Positions 52,189-61,095 of a stretch of 64,000 bases of DNA are shown here, piece after piece. The position numbers were made by a program, and so were the translations under genes. This DNA is from Planctomycetales bacterium (GTDB taxonomy: Bacteria > Planctomycetota > Planctomycetia > Planctomycetales > Planctomycetaceae): the NCBI GenBank assembly GCA_026400835.1, contig JAPLOA010000088.1, forward strand, positions 62,001 through 126,000, given 5' to 3'. The notes beneath the pieces were generated by a model. It worked only from the letters and a program-made list of their open reading frames with translations. It was not told the DNA's origin and made no database searches. Each line of letters opens with the position of its first letter. Within the stretch, counting starts at the first letter, position 1.

Positions 52189-53310
52189 ATGTTGACAACC
52201 TTCGACCGATATCTGCTGGGACGATTGATACACACGTTCGTCGTGCTGTTCGTGTCAGCGTACGGTTTGTATATCGTGATCGATCTCTTCACGAACGTTG
52301 ATGACTTTCAGGGGAATGCGTCAACCATAGTCAATCTGTTGACTCAGATTGGCCTCTATTACTTCTATCGAGCATTCCAGTTCTTTGAAATGGCCGGGCC
52401 GATGCTGATTGTTGTGTCAGTCATCGCAGTGCTCGGCCTGCTCCGCAAGAACTCGGAAACATTCCCCATTCTCGCGGCCGGCATTCCGGCGTTTCGATTG
52501 CTCAAACCGTTGCTGGTCGCAGCCATGATCCTTAACGGCGCGCTGATCCTGAATCAGGAAATTATCATCCCGGCCTTTGCAATTCCGCTGCAGACACCAC
52601 GTGGCAGCGAGCTGGCTCAGGTGCAGAAAGTTGAAGCCGTTTATGACCACTCCAACCATCTGATGCATATCGATGGTGATCAGGTTCTGATCAAAGAACA
52701 AACTCTGATTGGTGCCGGCTTTCAGTTGCCTACGCCGCAGTTGTCGCGTCACTTCTTTGTGTTGAAGGCCGAGAAAGCTCGCTACGTCAGCGCAACGGAC
52801 AAGTCACCAGCCGGCTGGCTACTACAGAATTTGATCGGTGTCTTTGATGAAAACATCCTGACAGAAGAAGGCCGGCAGCGAGTAATCCCGAGTCGCAATG
52901 GCAAAGACGTATTCATAGTTTCCGATGTCAGCTTCGATCAATTGTATAATCGAGGACGTAATGTTCAGTTTTTGTCTTCGATCCAGTTAATTCAGAGACT
53001 TCGCAATCCAGCGACGGGGCCAATTCCAGTGCGGCGTCAAAGCATGGCTCTGCACTGCCGACTCACACGACCAATCCTGTGCCTGATCAATATTGCGATT
53101 GCATTGCCGCTGGTGTTCAGAAAAGAATCACACAGTCTGATTACCAACATGGCGGTCTGTGCGGCCGTTCTGGGAGTCTTCTACGGACTCACAGAAGCCA
53201 GCTTCGCACTTGGCGGAACCGGACTGATTGCCGCTGATCTCGCCGCCTGGATCCCCGTGGTTGTCACCGGCGTGGCCGGCGCATGGACGTCAGGTTTAGT
53301 GCAGACCTGA
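52189..53310 (+). CDS. LptF/LptG family permease (YjgP/YjgQ)
   Basis: 373 residues. N-terminal FDRYLLGRLIHTFVVLFVSAYGLYIVIDLF is the family's first helix region. Helices follow near residues 60-80 and 100-118, then a periplasmic beta-jellyroll part (about 125-270) and three C-terminal helices (about 290-370). LptF and LptG are the inner-membrane components of the Lpt transporter that extracts lipopolysaccharide for transport to the outer membrane. Only one permease is present here; the partner and LptB are elsewhere. The presence of this gene agrees with a diderm, LPS-bearing planctomycete. Confidence 0.85.
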   Translation: MLTTFDRYLLGRLIHTFVVLFVSAYGLYIVIDLFTNVDDFQGNASTIVNLLTQIGLYYFYRAFQFFEMAGPMLIVVSVIAVLGLLRKNSETFPILAAGIPAFRLLKPLLVAAMILNGALILNQEIIIPAFAIPLQTPRGSELAQVQKVEAVYDHSNHLMHIDGDQVLIKEQTLIGAGFQLPTPQLSRHFFVLKAEKARYVSATDKSPAGWLLQNLIGVFDENILTEEGRQRVIPSRNGKDVFIVSDVSFDQLYNRGRNVQFLSSIQLIQRLRNPATGPIPVRRQSMALHCRLTRPILCLINIAIALPLVFRKESHSLITNMAVCAAVLGVFYGLTEASFALGGTGLIAADLAAWIPVVVTGVAGAWTSGLVQT

Positions 53311-53417
53311 CGGGAACGACGAGCTGAGACGTTGTGATTACGCTCAGCCGAATTGGCACAAATGCCTGTTGAACACCGGTGTGAACCCGGTGGCGAAGAG
53401 GAAAAATCCTCAGGCCG

Positions 53418-54773
53418 CTAAACCAATTCTCGCATTGGTTCGCGCAGATCAACAAGGAACTGAGGCCGTCCGGTTGGGTCCACCAACGTCGTGTTCATCA
53501 CGTCGATACCGAGGTTGTGATAAGCCGTGCCAATGATTTCCTGAACATGCACGGGACGAGAAGCAGCGTATTCGCCCAGTCGATTTGTAGAGCCAATGGC
53601 CTGACCCGTCCTCATTCCTCCACCCGCCATCAGAGCACAACTGACTTGTGGCCAATGGTCGCGCCCGGCACCGTCGTTGATACGTGGCGTACGGCCGAAT
53701 TCGCCCCAGACCAAAATGGTGACGTCATTCAGCATGCCACGCTCTTCAAGATCCAGCACCAACGCGCTGACACCTTGATCGAGTTTTGATCCATGATCGC
53801 GAACGAGATCGAAGTTCTTTCCGTGGCTGTCCCAGCGTCCGTAAGAAAGAGTTACTGAACGAACGCCGGCTTCGACCAAACGACGAGCCATCAGGATCTG
53901 CTCATTACAGGTCGGTGCTCCGTCGTACTGGAACTGATAAGGCTTGCCGTCACCATAGCGAGCGCGAACTTCGGCAGGCTCCTGAGAAATATCCAGGGCG
54001 GCAGCCAGGCGGTTTGAAGTCAGAACGCCAAACGCAGCTTCGGTGAACGAATCAACTCCGGCCATCATGCCGGTCGCATCAGTCTGACGCTTAAGCTGAT
54101 CGAGTCCCTTCAACAATGATCGACGATCGTCAAGGCGGTCCAGCGTGACGCCGTTGAGTGTCAGGTCTTCCATACCATTTCCGTTAGGTCGAAATGGTTG
54201 GTAAGCCGCGCCAAGGAAGCCGGCTGGTCCTGGTTCTGACCAGGGCACATGCGAAGTTTTATTGGCCAGCGCAACCGACGCCGGGATTCCGGGATCACGA
54301 GGACCGTAGATTTTTCCGAGAACTGAACCGATTGCCGGGCGACCTCCCACAGATTCCATGCTGCGGCGATCCCATCCGGTCAAACACTGGAATCCATCAT
54401 GCCCGCCGTCACAGCCTACAACAGATCGCACGACGACCAGGCGATCCATGATAGCCGCCAGTTTCGGGAAGCACTCACCAATTTGAATTCCGGGCACCGC
54501 GGTGTCGATTGGATTGAATTCGCCGCGGATCTCCCGAGGAGCCTCGGTCTTGATTTCCCACATATCCTGATGAGGAGGACCGCCACCAAGGAAAATATTG
54601 ATGATCGATTTATTCGCGCCGGTCGCAGCGGTGCCAGCGACGGCTTCGGCTCGCATCAGATTTGCAAGATTGACGCCACCGGCTGCTCCCATGGAGAAGC
54701 CGCCGATTTTGAGGAAACCACGACGAGAAATTCCATCGCAATATTTGGATGCACGTCCGAGAATAGTCAACAT
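53418..54773 (-). CDS. DUF1501 protein with Tat-type signal
   Basis: 451 residues. The N-terminus carries a twin-arginine motif, SRRGFLKIGG (about 16-25), followed by a hydrophobic stretch, so export by Tat is likely. The DUF1501 body shows IINIFLGGGPPHQDMWEIK, GGHDGFQC, RRLVEAGVRSVTLSYGRWDSH and LVWGEFGRTPRIN, which resemble metal-binding blocks of the alkaline-phosphatase/sulfatase superfamily. A GGAG site lies upstream. The family is abundant in planctomycetes, usually next to a PSCyt1/DUF1549 gene, which is missing here. Its function is not established. Confidence 0.92.
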   Translation of the reverse strand: MLTILGRASKYCDGISRRGFLKIGGFSMGAAGGVNLANLMRAEAVAGTAATGANKSIINIFLGGGPPHQDMWEIKTEAPREIRGEFNPIDTAVPGIQIGECFPKLAAIMDRLVVVRSVVGCDGGHDGFQCLTGWDRRSMESVGGRPAIGSVLGKIYGPRDPGIPASVALANKTSHVPWSEPGPAGFLGAAYQPFRPNGNGMEDLTLNGVTLDRLDDRRSLLKGLDQLKRQTDATGMMAGVDSFTEAAFGVLTSNRLAAALDISQEPAEVRARYGDGKPYQFQYDGAPTCNEQILMARRLVEAGVRSVTLSYGRWDSHGKNFDLVRDHGSKLDQGVSALVLDLEERGMLNDVTILVWGEFGRTPRINDGAGRDHWPQVSCALMAGGGMRTGQAIGSTNRLGEYAASRPVHVQEIIGTAYHNLGIDVMNTTLVDPTGRPQFLVDLREPMRELV

Positions 54774-55223
54774 GGCAAACTCCGGCGGATAAGGCGGGGG
54801 ACCGGATCGTCATGATCACCCGTGGGGATGTTCATGACGGTAAAGGCGGGATTGGGGGCGACGAAAAGAAGTCAGGAGCCACGAGACAACCGGCCCAACG
54901 GGCACTTCGCACTATTGGTTCCTGACGTTTTTTCCAGAACAGTATAGGGACATCGACACAACGAACCTTGCGGACTTGAATGAATTTTCTGCGACCACAA
55001 AGGAAGAGTGCGCTTCAAAATCGTTCGTGTCCAGCCCCGGTTCCTGAGTTTTCAACAGATTGAGGTTAAAGAGAAGCTCCCTTGCCGTCAAGAAACGATC
55101 GATTTTTGACGGCAACAGGGGCACCTTCGAGAACGAGGAAAATTCCGGTGAACTTGTTTCCGAACGCGAACCGATTATCATGTGTCGCGCGAATCACTCT
55201 GGAACCTCAGATTTTGTTCGTGA
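54774..55223. other. Intergenic region between DUF1501 and tRNA-Ser
   Basis: 450 bp. An interrupted palindrome at 54809-54838 (arms GTCATGA and TCATGAC, partly extendable inward) lies 36 bp upstream of the DUF1501 start and could be an operator. The rest shows no recognised feature. Confidence 0.5.
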
Positions 55224-55312
55224 GGAGAGATGGCAGAGTGGCCGAATGCGCATCATTGCTAATGATGTGACTCCAGAAATGGGGTCCGAGGGTTCGAATC
55301 CCTCTCTCTCCG
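55224..55312 (+). tRNA. tRNA-Ser (anticodon GCT)
   Basis: Acceptor stem GGAGAGA (55224-55230) pairs with TCTCTCC (55305-55311), G is the discriminator. The anticodon stem CATCA/TGATG encloses loop TTGCTAA, giving anticodon GCT for codons AGC/AGU. A long class II variable arm (CTCC..GGGG-type) follows, as expected for serine, then the T arm GAGGG-TTCGAAT-CCCTC. CCA is not encoded and must be added by tRNA nucleotidyltransferase. Confidence 0.96.
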
Positions 55313-55315
55313 CTT

Positions 55316-55344
55316 AAAAGCCCGCAGTTTACTGCGGGCTTTTT
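55316..55344 (+). terminator. Rho-independent terminator of tRNA-Ser
   Basis: AAAAGCCCGCAGT and ACTGCGGGCTTTT form a perfect 13-bp stem with a 2-base loop, starting 3 bp after the tRNA and ending in a T-run. Symmetric A/T flanks would let it work in both directions. Confidence 0.9.
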
Positions 55345-55735
55345 CGTTTTCCGCCCGCAGAAAACGACCTCCAGCCTTGGCCCGCTCACGAGCCTTGTTC
55401 GATCGAACAAGATAGCAACGTTTTCAGGGTATCCCCTCTAAACCCTGAAGAGTGAAGACGTTAACTCTCGGGATGTGACTCAAAAACGCAACATTTTAAA
55501 CGCCTTGGCAGATTCCACTACGACACTCGGTTTCCAGATCTGAAGGCCATCGCTCGTACGCCATGAACGTTTTGGAAACTGCGAATCGTTCCAAAGTGCA
55601 GTTAAAACAACACTTGTCTGGACAACTATTTCAGGCGCGCCTATAGTCAGGTCGAAAATCATTGGTTGTTGCCTGCTAATGGTACGCGGGCGACAGAGGT
55701 CCTCGTGTGACGCAACTGCTTTCAGAGAGACGATC
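55345..55735. other. Intergenic region upstream of the halogenase-like gene
   Basis: 391 bp. It contains a perfect 18-bp palindrome (55394-55411) and a second hairpin with arms TTCAGGGT and ACCCTGAA (55423-55449). No convincing -35/-10 pair. Small frames are not credible. Confidence 0.5.
55394..55411. promoter_or_regulatory. Perfect 18-bp palindrome, possible operator
   Basis: CTTGTTCGATCGAACAAG, self-complementary over all 18 bases. Its length and symmetry suit a dimeric regulator. It lies about 325 bp before the halogenase-like gene and 50 bp after the tRNA terminator, so the target is unclear. Confidence 0.4.
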
Positions 55736-57067
55736 ATGTTCAACGACGCTCCGCAGATGGTTAGTGAGACTGATGTTGTTGTGATTGGTGGTGGTCCAGC
55801 CGGTGCGACGGCATCGACGCTGATCGCTCAGAAGGGCTACAAGGTTCAGTTGTTTGAGCGGGAGAAGTTTCCTCGGTTCCATATCGGGGAATCTATGATT
55901 CCTGAAACCTACTGGGTTCTGGAACGGCTCAACATGCTGCCGAAAATGCGAGCCAGCAATTTCGTTCACAAGCACAGTGTGCAGTTCGTGAGCGCGAATG
56001 GTCGGCAGTCGGCACCGTTTTATTTTGCCGACAACAAGCCTCACGAGTGTTCCCAGACATGGCAGGTTGTGCGCAGTGAATTCGACCTGATGATGCTTAA
56101 CAATGCTCGTGAGCACGGCGTGGAGGCCCATGAAGGTGTGCGAGTTCTTGATGTTTTGTTTGACGGTGAGCGTGCAACGGGCATAAGAATTCAGGAGCCC
56201 GATGGCCAGGTGCGTCAAATTAACGCCAAGGTCGTTGTTGACGCCAGCGGTCAGAGCGGCTTGCTGATGAATCGCATGAAAACGCGAGTCTGGGATCCTC
56301 AACTCAATAAAGGTGCAATCTGGACATATTGGGAAGGCGCTTACCGAGACACCGGGCGCGACGAAGGAGCAACGGTTGTTTTACAAACAGAGAACAAACA
56401 GGGCTGGTTCTGGTACATCCCGCTTCATGACAATCGGGTGAGCGTGGGTGTCGTGGCTCCGTTTGATTATCTTTTCAAAGGTCGTGGTACCCACGAAGAA
56501 GTTTACAAGGAAGAGGTTGAGCGTTGCCCTGCGGTGCGTGACCGAGTGTCCAATGCGAGGCAGATCACCGGACACTTCGCAACGAGAGATTATTCTTATC
56601 GCTCGACCAAGGTTGCTGGTGACGGATACGTTCTGATCGGAGATGCCTTCGGGTTCCTCGATCCACTGTATTCCTCCGGCATGTTGCTGGCGTTGAAGTC
56701 CGGCGAGATGGCCGCTGACGCCGTGGTTGAAGGCCTGCAGATGAACGACGTCTCGGAAGCTCAATTGGGCAAGTGGGGTCCGGCCATCAACCAGGGGATT
56801 GACCGGATGAGACGTCTGGTCTGCGAATACTACGAAGGGTTCAATTTCGGCGGTTTCGTTCGCAATTTCCCTGACCTGCGTGGTAAAGTCACGGATCTGT
56901 TGATTGGAGATTTGTTCACGGACAAGGTCGACGTCGTCTGGGAACCGATGGAGTCGCTCTACCCCGAGGGGAAAGAGTCGCCAAAACCGTGGAACTCAGG
57001 CACTGACCCTGCCGTTGCTGCGACAAAACATCACGAAATGGTATTTCCTGATGGTCAGAAACCGTAG
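55736..57067 (+). CDS. Flavin-dependent halogenase-like FAD oxidoreductase
   Basis: 443 residues from ATG 55736. The FAD-binding GxGxxG is GGGPAG (18-23). EKFPRFHIGES (43-53) is typical of the phenol/pyrrole halogenase and related group. Lys79 in NFVHKHS sits where the Phe-x-x-Lys lysine of these halogenases lies. The halogenase-type W-x-W-x-I-P motif is present (GWFWYIPL), as is an FxxPxxSxG motif (FLDPLYSSG) after GDAFG. Geranylgeranyl-reductase-type and non-halogenating oxidoreductases share much of this pattern. The substrate cannot be deduced. A terminator follows at 57106, so it may be monocistronic; two small membrane proteins of the SxtJ and DUF5989 type come next. Confidence 0.8.
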   Translation: MFNDAPQMVSETDVVVIGGGPAGATASTLIAQKGYKVQLFEREKFPRFHIGESMIPETYWVLERLNMLPKMRASNFVHKHSVQFVSANGRQSAPFYFADNKPHECSQTWQVVRSEFDLMMLNNAREHGVEAHEGVRVLDVLFDGERATGIRIQEPDGQVRQINAKVVVDASGQSGLLMNRMKTRVWDPQLNKGAIWTYWEGAYRDTGRDEGATVVLQTENKQGWFWYIPLHDNRVSVGVVAPFDYLFKGRGTHEEVYKEEVERCPAVRDRVSNARQITGHFATRDYSYRSTKVAGDGYVLIGDAFGFLDPLYSSGMLLALKSGEMAADAVVEGLQMNDVSEAQLGKWGPAINQGIDRMRRLVCEYYEGFNFGGFVRNFPDLRGKVTDLLIGDLFTDKVDVVWEPMESLYPEGKESPKPWNSGTDPAVAATKHHEMVFPDGQKP

Positions 57068-57105
57068 GCGGCTGAAATCGTCCTGCCTTCATTGATGCAT
57101 CAATC

Positions 57106-57147
57106 AACACCGCTGTCTTCGAATATCGTTTCGACAGCGGTGTTTTT
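57106..57147 (+). terminator. Rho-independent terminator after halogenase-like gene
   Basis: AACACCGCTGTC (57106-57117) pairs exactly with GACAGCGGTGTT (57133-57144), followed by a T-run. It begins 39 bp after the stop codon. Confidence 0.9.
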
Positions 57148-57191
57148 ATTTGTCGGTCGGTTGATAAGGACCAGAGGGAGCTACAAACACA

Positions 57192-57599
57192 ATGGCTGTG
57201 TTTCGTGTTAATACAAATCCCAGCCATCGACAACTGCGTCAGTTTGGTCTGCTATGCGTTGCGCTGCTGCCACTGATCGCCTGGGTCTGGGGTGCGAGTG
57301 GTTCGATCATTCAGGCAACGGCGATGATTGGATCGGGCCTTGGCCTGCTGGGGATTTTTGCTCCTGAACTTCTGAAGCCGGTTTTTATCGGATTGGTACT
57401 TGTTTCGTGTCCGATCGGACTGATCGTGGGAGAACTAGTTCTTCTGATGATCTTTGTCGGCGTATTTCTCCCGATGGCATTGCTGTTTAAAATCATTGGA
57501 CGTGATGTGCTGAAGCGTCGCATGTCGGTACAGTCTGAGACTTTCTGGGTCCCCAGAAATGCTCCAGCCAACGTGCGAAGATACTTTCAGCAATATTGA
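57192..57599 (+). CDS. Small membrane protein, SxtJ-like
   Basis: 135 residues with a GGAG-type ribosome-binding site. Three to four hydrophobic segments (about 18-36, 38-56, 62-80 and 82-102) and a soluble tail ending QSETFWVPRNAPANVRRYFQQY. This resembles the SxtJ family of small membrane proteins, which elsewhere sits beside a DUF5989 protein and a carbamoyltransferase. Only the DUF5989 partner is found here. Its function is unknown; the saxitoxin-cluster name does not imply toxin synthesis. Confidence 0.7.
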   Translation: MAVFRVNTNPSHRQLRQFGLLCVALLPLIAWVWGASGSIIQATAMIGSGLGLLGIFAPELLKPVFIGLVLVSCPIGLIVGELVLLMIFVGVFLPMALLFKIIGRDVLKRRMSVQSETFWVPRNAPANVRRYFQQY

Positions 57600-57696
57600 A
57601 TATTTGAGTCTGACATCGCGTTGGTCGATGCGGTGCTGAACAGCAGACCAGAATCTTTGATAGCAATACTTCTGTCGATTCCTGCGGAACACTCAT

Positions 57697-57915
57697 ATGG
57701 CCGACAATAACTCGCCCGAACCGTCCGACAAAGTGACCAAATTTGAGCAGGCCGGAGAAGAACAGCCAATGGGACTGCTGGCTGAGTTTTGGCTCTTTAT
57801 TCGCGAAGAAAAGAAGTGGTGGCTGACCCCGATCGTGTTCGTGCTGCTTCTGGCCGGTCTTGCGATTTTCCTGAGCGGTACTGGCGCGGCGCCGTTTATT
57901 TATACGCTGTTCTGA
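57697..57915 (+). CDS. Small membrane protein, DUF5989-like
   Basis: 72 residues. A charged N-terminus (about 1-25) leads to FWLFIREEKKWWLTPIV, the signature of DUF5989, then one membrane helix and a conserved-looking end GTGAAPFIYTLF. It lies 97 bp after the SxtJ-like gene on the same strand, the usual pairing. No biochemical role is known to me. Confidence 0.8.
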   Translation: MADNNSPEPSDKVTKFEQAGEEQPMGLLAEFWLFIREEKKWWLTPIVFVLLLAGLAIFLSGTGAAPFIYTLF

Positions 57916-58089
57916 TCGGTGGATTGCTGATCTGTTGTGAAGGAACGCAACAGGATGGAAGTCTGCGGCACCAGCACTTGCCAGTGCACCGTTGCCATCT
58001 CGCCAGTGAGTTGCTTTGTTTACAGTCGAGTTGTGATGAACTAGCCTGCTGGAAACAGTTCTGCGGCGGCCCTCCGGAAGAGAAGTATT

Positions 58090-59613
58090 ATGACTCCCGA
58101 TGTTTTTCGACTTACCAACCAGACTCGACGGCATCTGCTGCAAACAGCGGGGTTGGGTATTGGCTCGATGGCTCTGCAGGCGTTGTTGGCGAAAGATAAG
58201 ACGGAGACTGCTGACGAGGCAAAAGAATCCTCCAAAGGCTTGCGACCGCCGATGTTGGCGCCCCGAGCGAAGCGGGTGATTTATCTGCACATGGCCGGTT
58301 CGCCGTCGCAACTTGAACTGTTTGAACATAAGCCGGATCTGCAGAAGCTGCATATGCAGGATTGCCCGGCCTCGTTTCTTGAGGGCAAGCGTTTCGCCTT
58401 TATCAAAGGTGTACCGAAGATTCTTGCGGGGCAATTTTCGTTTGCTCAGTATGGTGAAAGCGGGCAATGGATCAGTGAGCTGTTGCCGCATTTCGCATCA
58501 GTCGTCGACAAGGCTGCTGTGATCAGAACCGTACAGACAGATCAGTTTAACCACGCGCCGTCTCAGTTGTTTATTCATACCGGGACACCTCGACTGGGTA
58601 ATCCGTCGCTGGGCTCGTGGATCAATTATGGTCTGGGAAGTGTCAACGAAAACCTGCCGGGCTTCGTCGTACTCTTGTCAGGCGGAAAGACGCCGGATGC
58701 CGGAAAGTCGTTGTGGGGTTCCGGGTTTCTGCCGTCGGTTTATCAGGGAGTTCAGTGTCGCACCGCTGGTGATCCCGTTCTGTATTTGAGTGATCCGGCT
58801 GGCATGGATCGCAAACTCCGCCGACGCATGCTCGATACTCTGGCCGAGATGAATGCGGCGGAGTTCGAACGATCGGGCGACCCCGAAACTCAGACTCGCA
58901 TTTCGCAGTATGAGTTGGCGTACCGGATGCAGACTTCTGTACCGGAAGTCATGGACATCTCGAAGGAGCCAAAGCACATTCTGGAGATGTACGGTGCTCA
59001 GCCAGGATATGTTTCTCCTGCGGAAAGTGCGGATGATCCGCGAGTGCTGTACAAGGGTGATGATCCGACGTTTCCAAACAATTGTCTGCTGGCGCGACGA
59101 CTGGTGGAGTCGGGTGTTCGCTTCGTTCAGCTTTACGACTGGGGCTGGGATCATCACGGTTCATCGCTCGGTGAGAGTATCGATGAAACGCTGCCGATCA
59201 AATGTCAGCAATCAGATCGTGCGATCGCAGCTTTGATCAGGGATCTGGATCAGCGAGGACTGCTGGACGAAACGTTGATTGTCTGGGGCGGTGAATTTGG
59301 TCGCACGCCGATGATGCAGAACAACGTCAATACGGAACTCAAGAAGGGCTACATCGGCCGTGACCATCATCCTTACGCCTTCACGATGTGGATGGCAGGA
59401 GGCGGCATCAAAGGCGGCACGGCTTACGGTAAGACGGATGAGTTTGGCTATTATCCCGTGGAGAGTCCGGTCACGATTCGCGACATTCAGGCCACGATTC
59501 TGAACGCGATGGGGCTGGATCCATATCGGTTCAGTTATCTCTATCAAGGCCTGAACAATCGTCTGATCGGCCCGACGGACGAGGGCAAAGTGCTGAACGA
59601 TCTGCTGGCGTAA
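58090..59613 (+). CDS. DUF1501 protein with Tat-type signal
   Basis: 507 residues, start preceded by GGAAGAGAAG. A twin-arginine-type segment, TRRHLLQTAGLGIGSMALQA (about 12-31), is followed by a DUF1501 body with IYLHMAGSPSQLELFEHKP, ARRLVESGVRFVQLYDWGWDHHG, LIVWGGEFGRTPM and GRDHHPYAFTMWMAGGG. The His/Asp-rich blocks suggest a metal-dependent hydrolase fold of the alkaline-phosphatase superfamily. It differs enough from the 53418-54773 protein to be a separate subgroup; proteins of this longer type usually follow a DUF1549/DUF1553 gene, which is not adjacent. Confidence 0.92.
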   Translation: MTPDVFRLTNQTRRHLLQTAGLGIGSMALQALLAKDKTETADEAKESSKGLRPPMLAPRAKRVIYLHMAGSPSQLELFEHKPDLQKLHMQDCPASFLEGKRFAFIKGVPKILAGQFSFAQYGESGQWISELLPHFASVVDKAAVIRTVQTDQFNHAPSQLFIHTGTPRLGNPSLGSWINYGLGSVNENLPGFVVLLSGGKTPDAGKSLWGSGFLPSVYQGVQCRTAGDPVLYLSDPAGMDRKLRRRMLDTLAEMNAAEFERSGDPETQTRISQYELAYRMQTSVPEVMDISKEPKHILEMYGAQPGYVSPAESADDPRVLYKGDDPTFPNNCLLARRLVESGVRFVQLYDWGWDHHGSSLGESIDETLPIKCQQSDRAIAALIRDLDQRGLLDETLIVWGGEFGRTPMMQNNVNTELKKGYIGRDHHPYAFTMWMAGGGIKGGTAYGKTDEFGYYPVESPVTIRDIQATILNAMGLDPYRFSYLYQGLNNRLIGPTDEGKVLNDLLA

Positions 59614-59675
59614 AGGATTCGCAAAGGTTCCTGGACTGGAAATGCAGGATCACGCCCTGTACGACATGGTGTCTT

Positions 59676-60344
59676 TCAAAAGAGAGTTTTCTCTTCTGTT
59701 CCGAAGAGTTCCAGTCCGAACTTTGTCAACGACTGCAGGCTGACTTTTTGCATTGGCCGAGGATACTGGGGGATTCGCACAAGGTCCGCATCCGGACGGG
59801 GCCACGAAATTGCCTTCGTCGCTTTGTCTGCTTCTGAATTGTAAAGCAGACTCAAGACACGAGCTGTAACACCTGCGTCGATGACGGCACGGTGAGCGTT
59901 CGCGATTGTCGGGATTCGCAAAGCCCGCGCGACAGTCCCCAGTTTGGCATCACGAGCCACTCGCTGGCGGCGAGCCAGCTGCATGGTGCAGATCTTTTGT
60001 AACGTCGCCGGCATTTGCAGTCCGCTGACGGCAAACTCGGATCGCAGGAAGCCAAGGTCAAAGGAAATATTATGAGCGACCAGGTGCGTCGCGTCGGACA
60101 TGCAATCCAGCAATTCAGGAATCAACTGAGTAAACGTAGGAGCATCCTGGACAGCAATGTCAGAGATACCATGGATTGATGCAACATAGGGCGGGATTCG
60201 TCGGCAGGGATGGACAAGCGAGTCCAACATTCGTACGACTCGGAAGTTTTCATCGAGCACAATAACGGCAATCTCCACGACACGATCACCCTGATCTGCC
60301 GAAAGGCCGGTGGTTTCAAAGTCTAATACTGCAAACCTGGTCAC
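59676..60344 (-). CDS. DnaQ-like 3'-5' exonuclease (DEDDh)
   Basis: 222 residues from GTG 60344, with an AGGA ribosome-binding site upstream and no in-frame ATG nearby. ExoI is AVLDFETTG (Asp8, Glu10), ExoII is HNISFDLGFL, and ExoIII is HRAVIDAGV with the His-x4-Asp spacing of the DEDDh group. It could be the proofreading epsilon-like subunit or a stand-alone exonuclease of the PolC/DnaQ type; the short C-terminal tail ending EEKTLF gives no decision. It converges with the second DUF1501 gene. Confidence 0.9.
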   Translation of the reverse strand: MTRFAVLDFETTGLSADQGDRVVEIAVIVLDENFRVVRMLDSLVHPCRRIPPYVASIHGISDIAVQDAPTFTQLIPELLDCMSDATHLVAHNISFDLGFLRSEFAVSGLQMPATLQKICTMQLARRQRVARDAKLGTVARALRIPTIANAHRAVIDAGVTARVLSLLYNSEADKATKAISWPRPDADLVRIPQYPRPMQKVSLQSLTKFGLELFGTEEKTLF

Positions 60345-60557
60345 TCTATGAGATTCCTGACAAAGACCACCTGAACTCCTCGGGAAACAACGGCAAAAAA
60401 TGCCGGATTTTCGGGTTCAGATGTACGAATGGTGTCCATCATTCGACCACCAGCGCATTCAACTTACGCCGGCTTCGGGTAGTCGTTACAGTCCCGAATG
60501 TTGCGGTTGGCTAACGCCGCAGGATATTCGCTCCGTCGTCTCTCCGGAACTTTCTTC

Positions 60558-61091
60558 ATGCATTTTTCAGCACTGCTTCGGGGCTTTGTCGTTTCGAGTT
60601 CTCTGGCCGTGATTGTCGGCTGTCCGTCTCCGGCCAAAGTGAGCGAACATGAAGACAGTTTCACCGCCGAAGCGAATGCCGTTCTGCCGATCACTTTCAC
60701 GGATAAAGAATTGCTGCAAAGTGGAACCGGCGTGATGGATGATGACGCGCCGAAGGAGTTTCAGCAAACTGAGTCGGGGCTGAAGTATCGAGTCCTGCGG
60801 AAGTCAGATGGCCGACAGCCAAAAGCTCAGGATACCGTCACCGTCAATTATCGCGGCTGGCTGGACAGCGGTAAAGAATTCGACAGTTCTTACAAACGCG
60901 GCGAGCCGATCTCGTTTCCGCTGAACGGTGTCATTCCGGGCTGGACTGAAGGCATGCAGCTGATCGGAGAGGGCGGCATGATTGAGTTGTGGATACCGTC
61001 ACGGCTTGGTTATGGCGCTGAAGGATCACCGGGCTCCGTGCCACCCAATGCCACGTTGCACTTTATTGTGGAACTGATCAGCGTCAGTTAG
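60558..61091 (+). CDS. FKBP-type peptidyl-prolyl isomerase, lipoprotein
   Basis: 177 residues from ATG 60558; the frame is open from ATG 60498, but only the later start puts the signal peptide at the N-terminus, with lipobox VIVGC and Cys22. The FKBP domain (about 70-177) shows FQQTESGLKYRVL, VTVNYRGWLDSGKEFDSSYKRG, FPLNGVIPGWTEGMQL and IPSRLGYGAEGSPGSVPPNATLHF, i.e. the full active-site set. It catalyses proline isomerisation of exported proteins. The stop is 4 bp from that of the convergent radical SAM gene. It is the second isomerase lipoprotein of the window, beside the cyclophilin at 16398. Confidence 0.92.
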   Translation: MHFSALLRGFVVSSSLAVIVGCPSPAKVSEHEDSFTAEANAVLPITFTDKELLQSGTGVMDDDAPKEFQQTESGLKYRVLRKSDGRQPKAQDTVTVNYRGWLDSGKEFDSSYKRGEPISFPLNGVIPGWTEGMQLIGEGGMIELWIPSRLGYGAEGSPGSVPPNATLHFIVELISVS

Positions 61092-61095
61092 TGCT

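Noticed and set aside
57192-57915. Saxitoxin-type toxin cluster
   Set aside because: Only SxtJ-like and DUF5989-like membrane proteins are present; no sxtA, amidinotransferase or carbamoyltransferase genes occur in the window.
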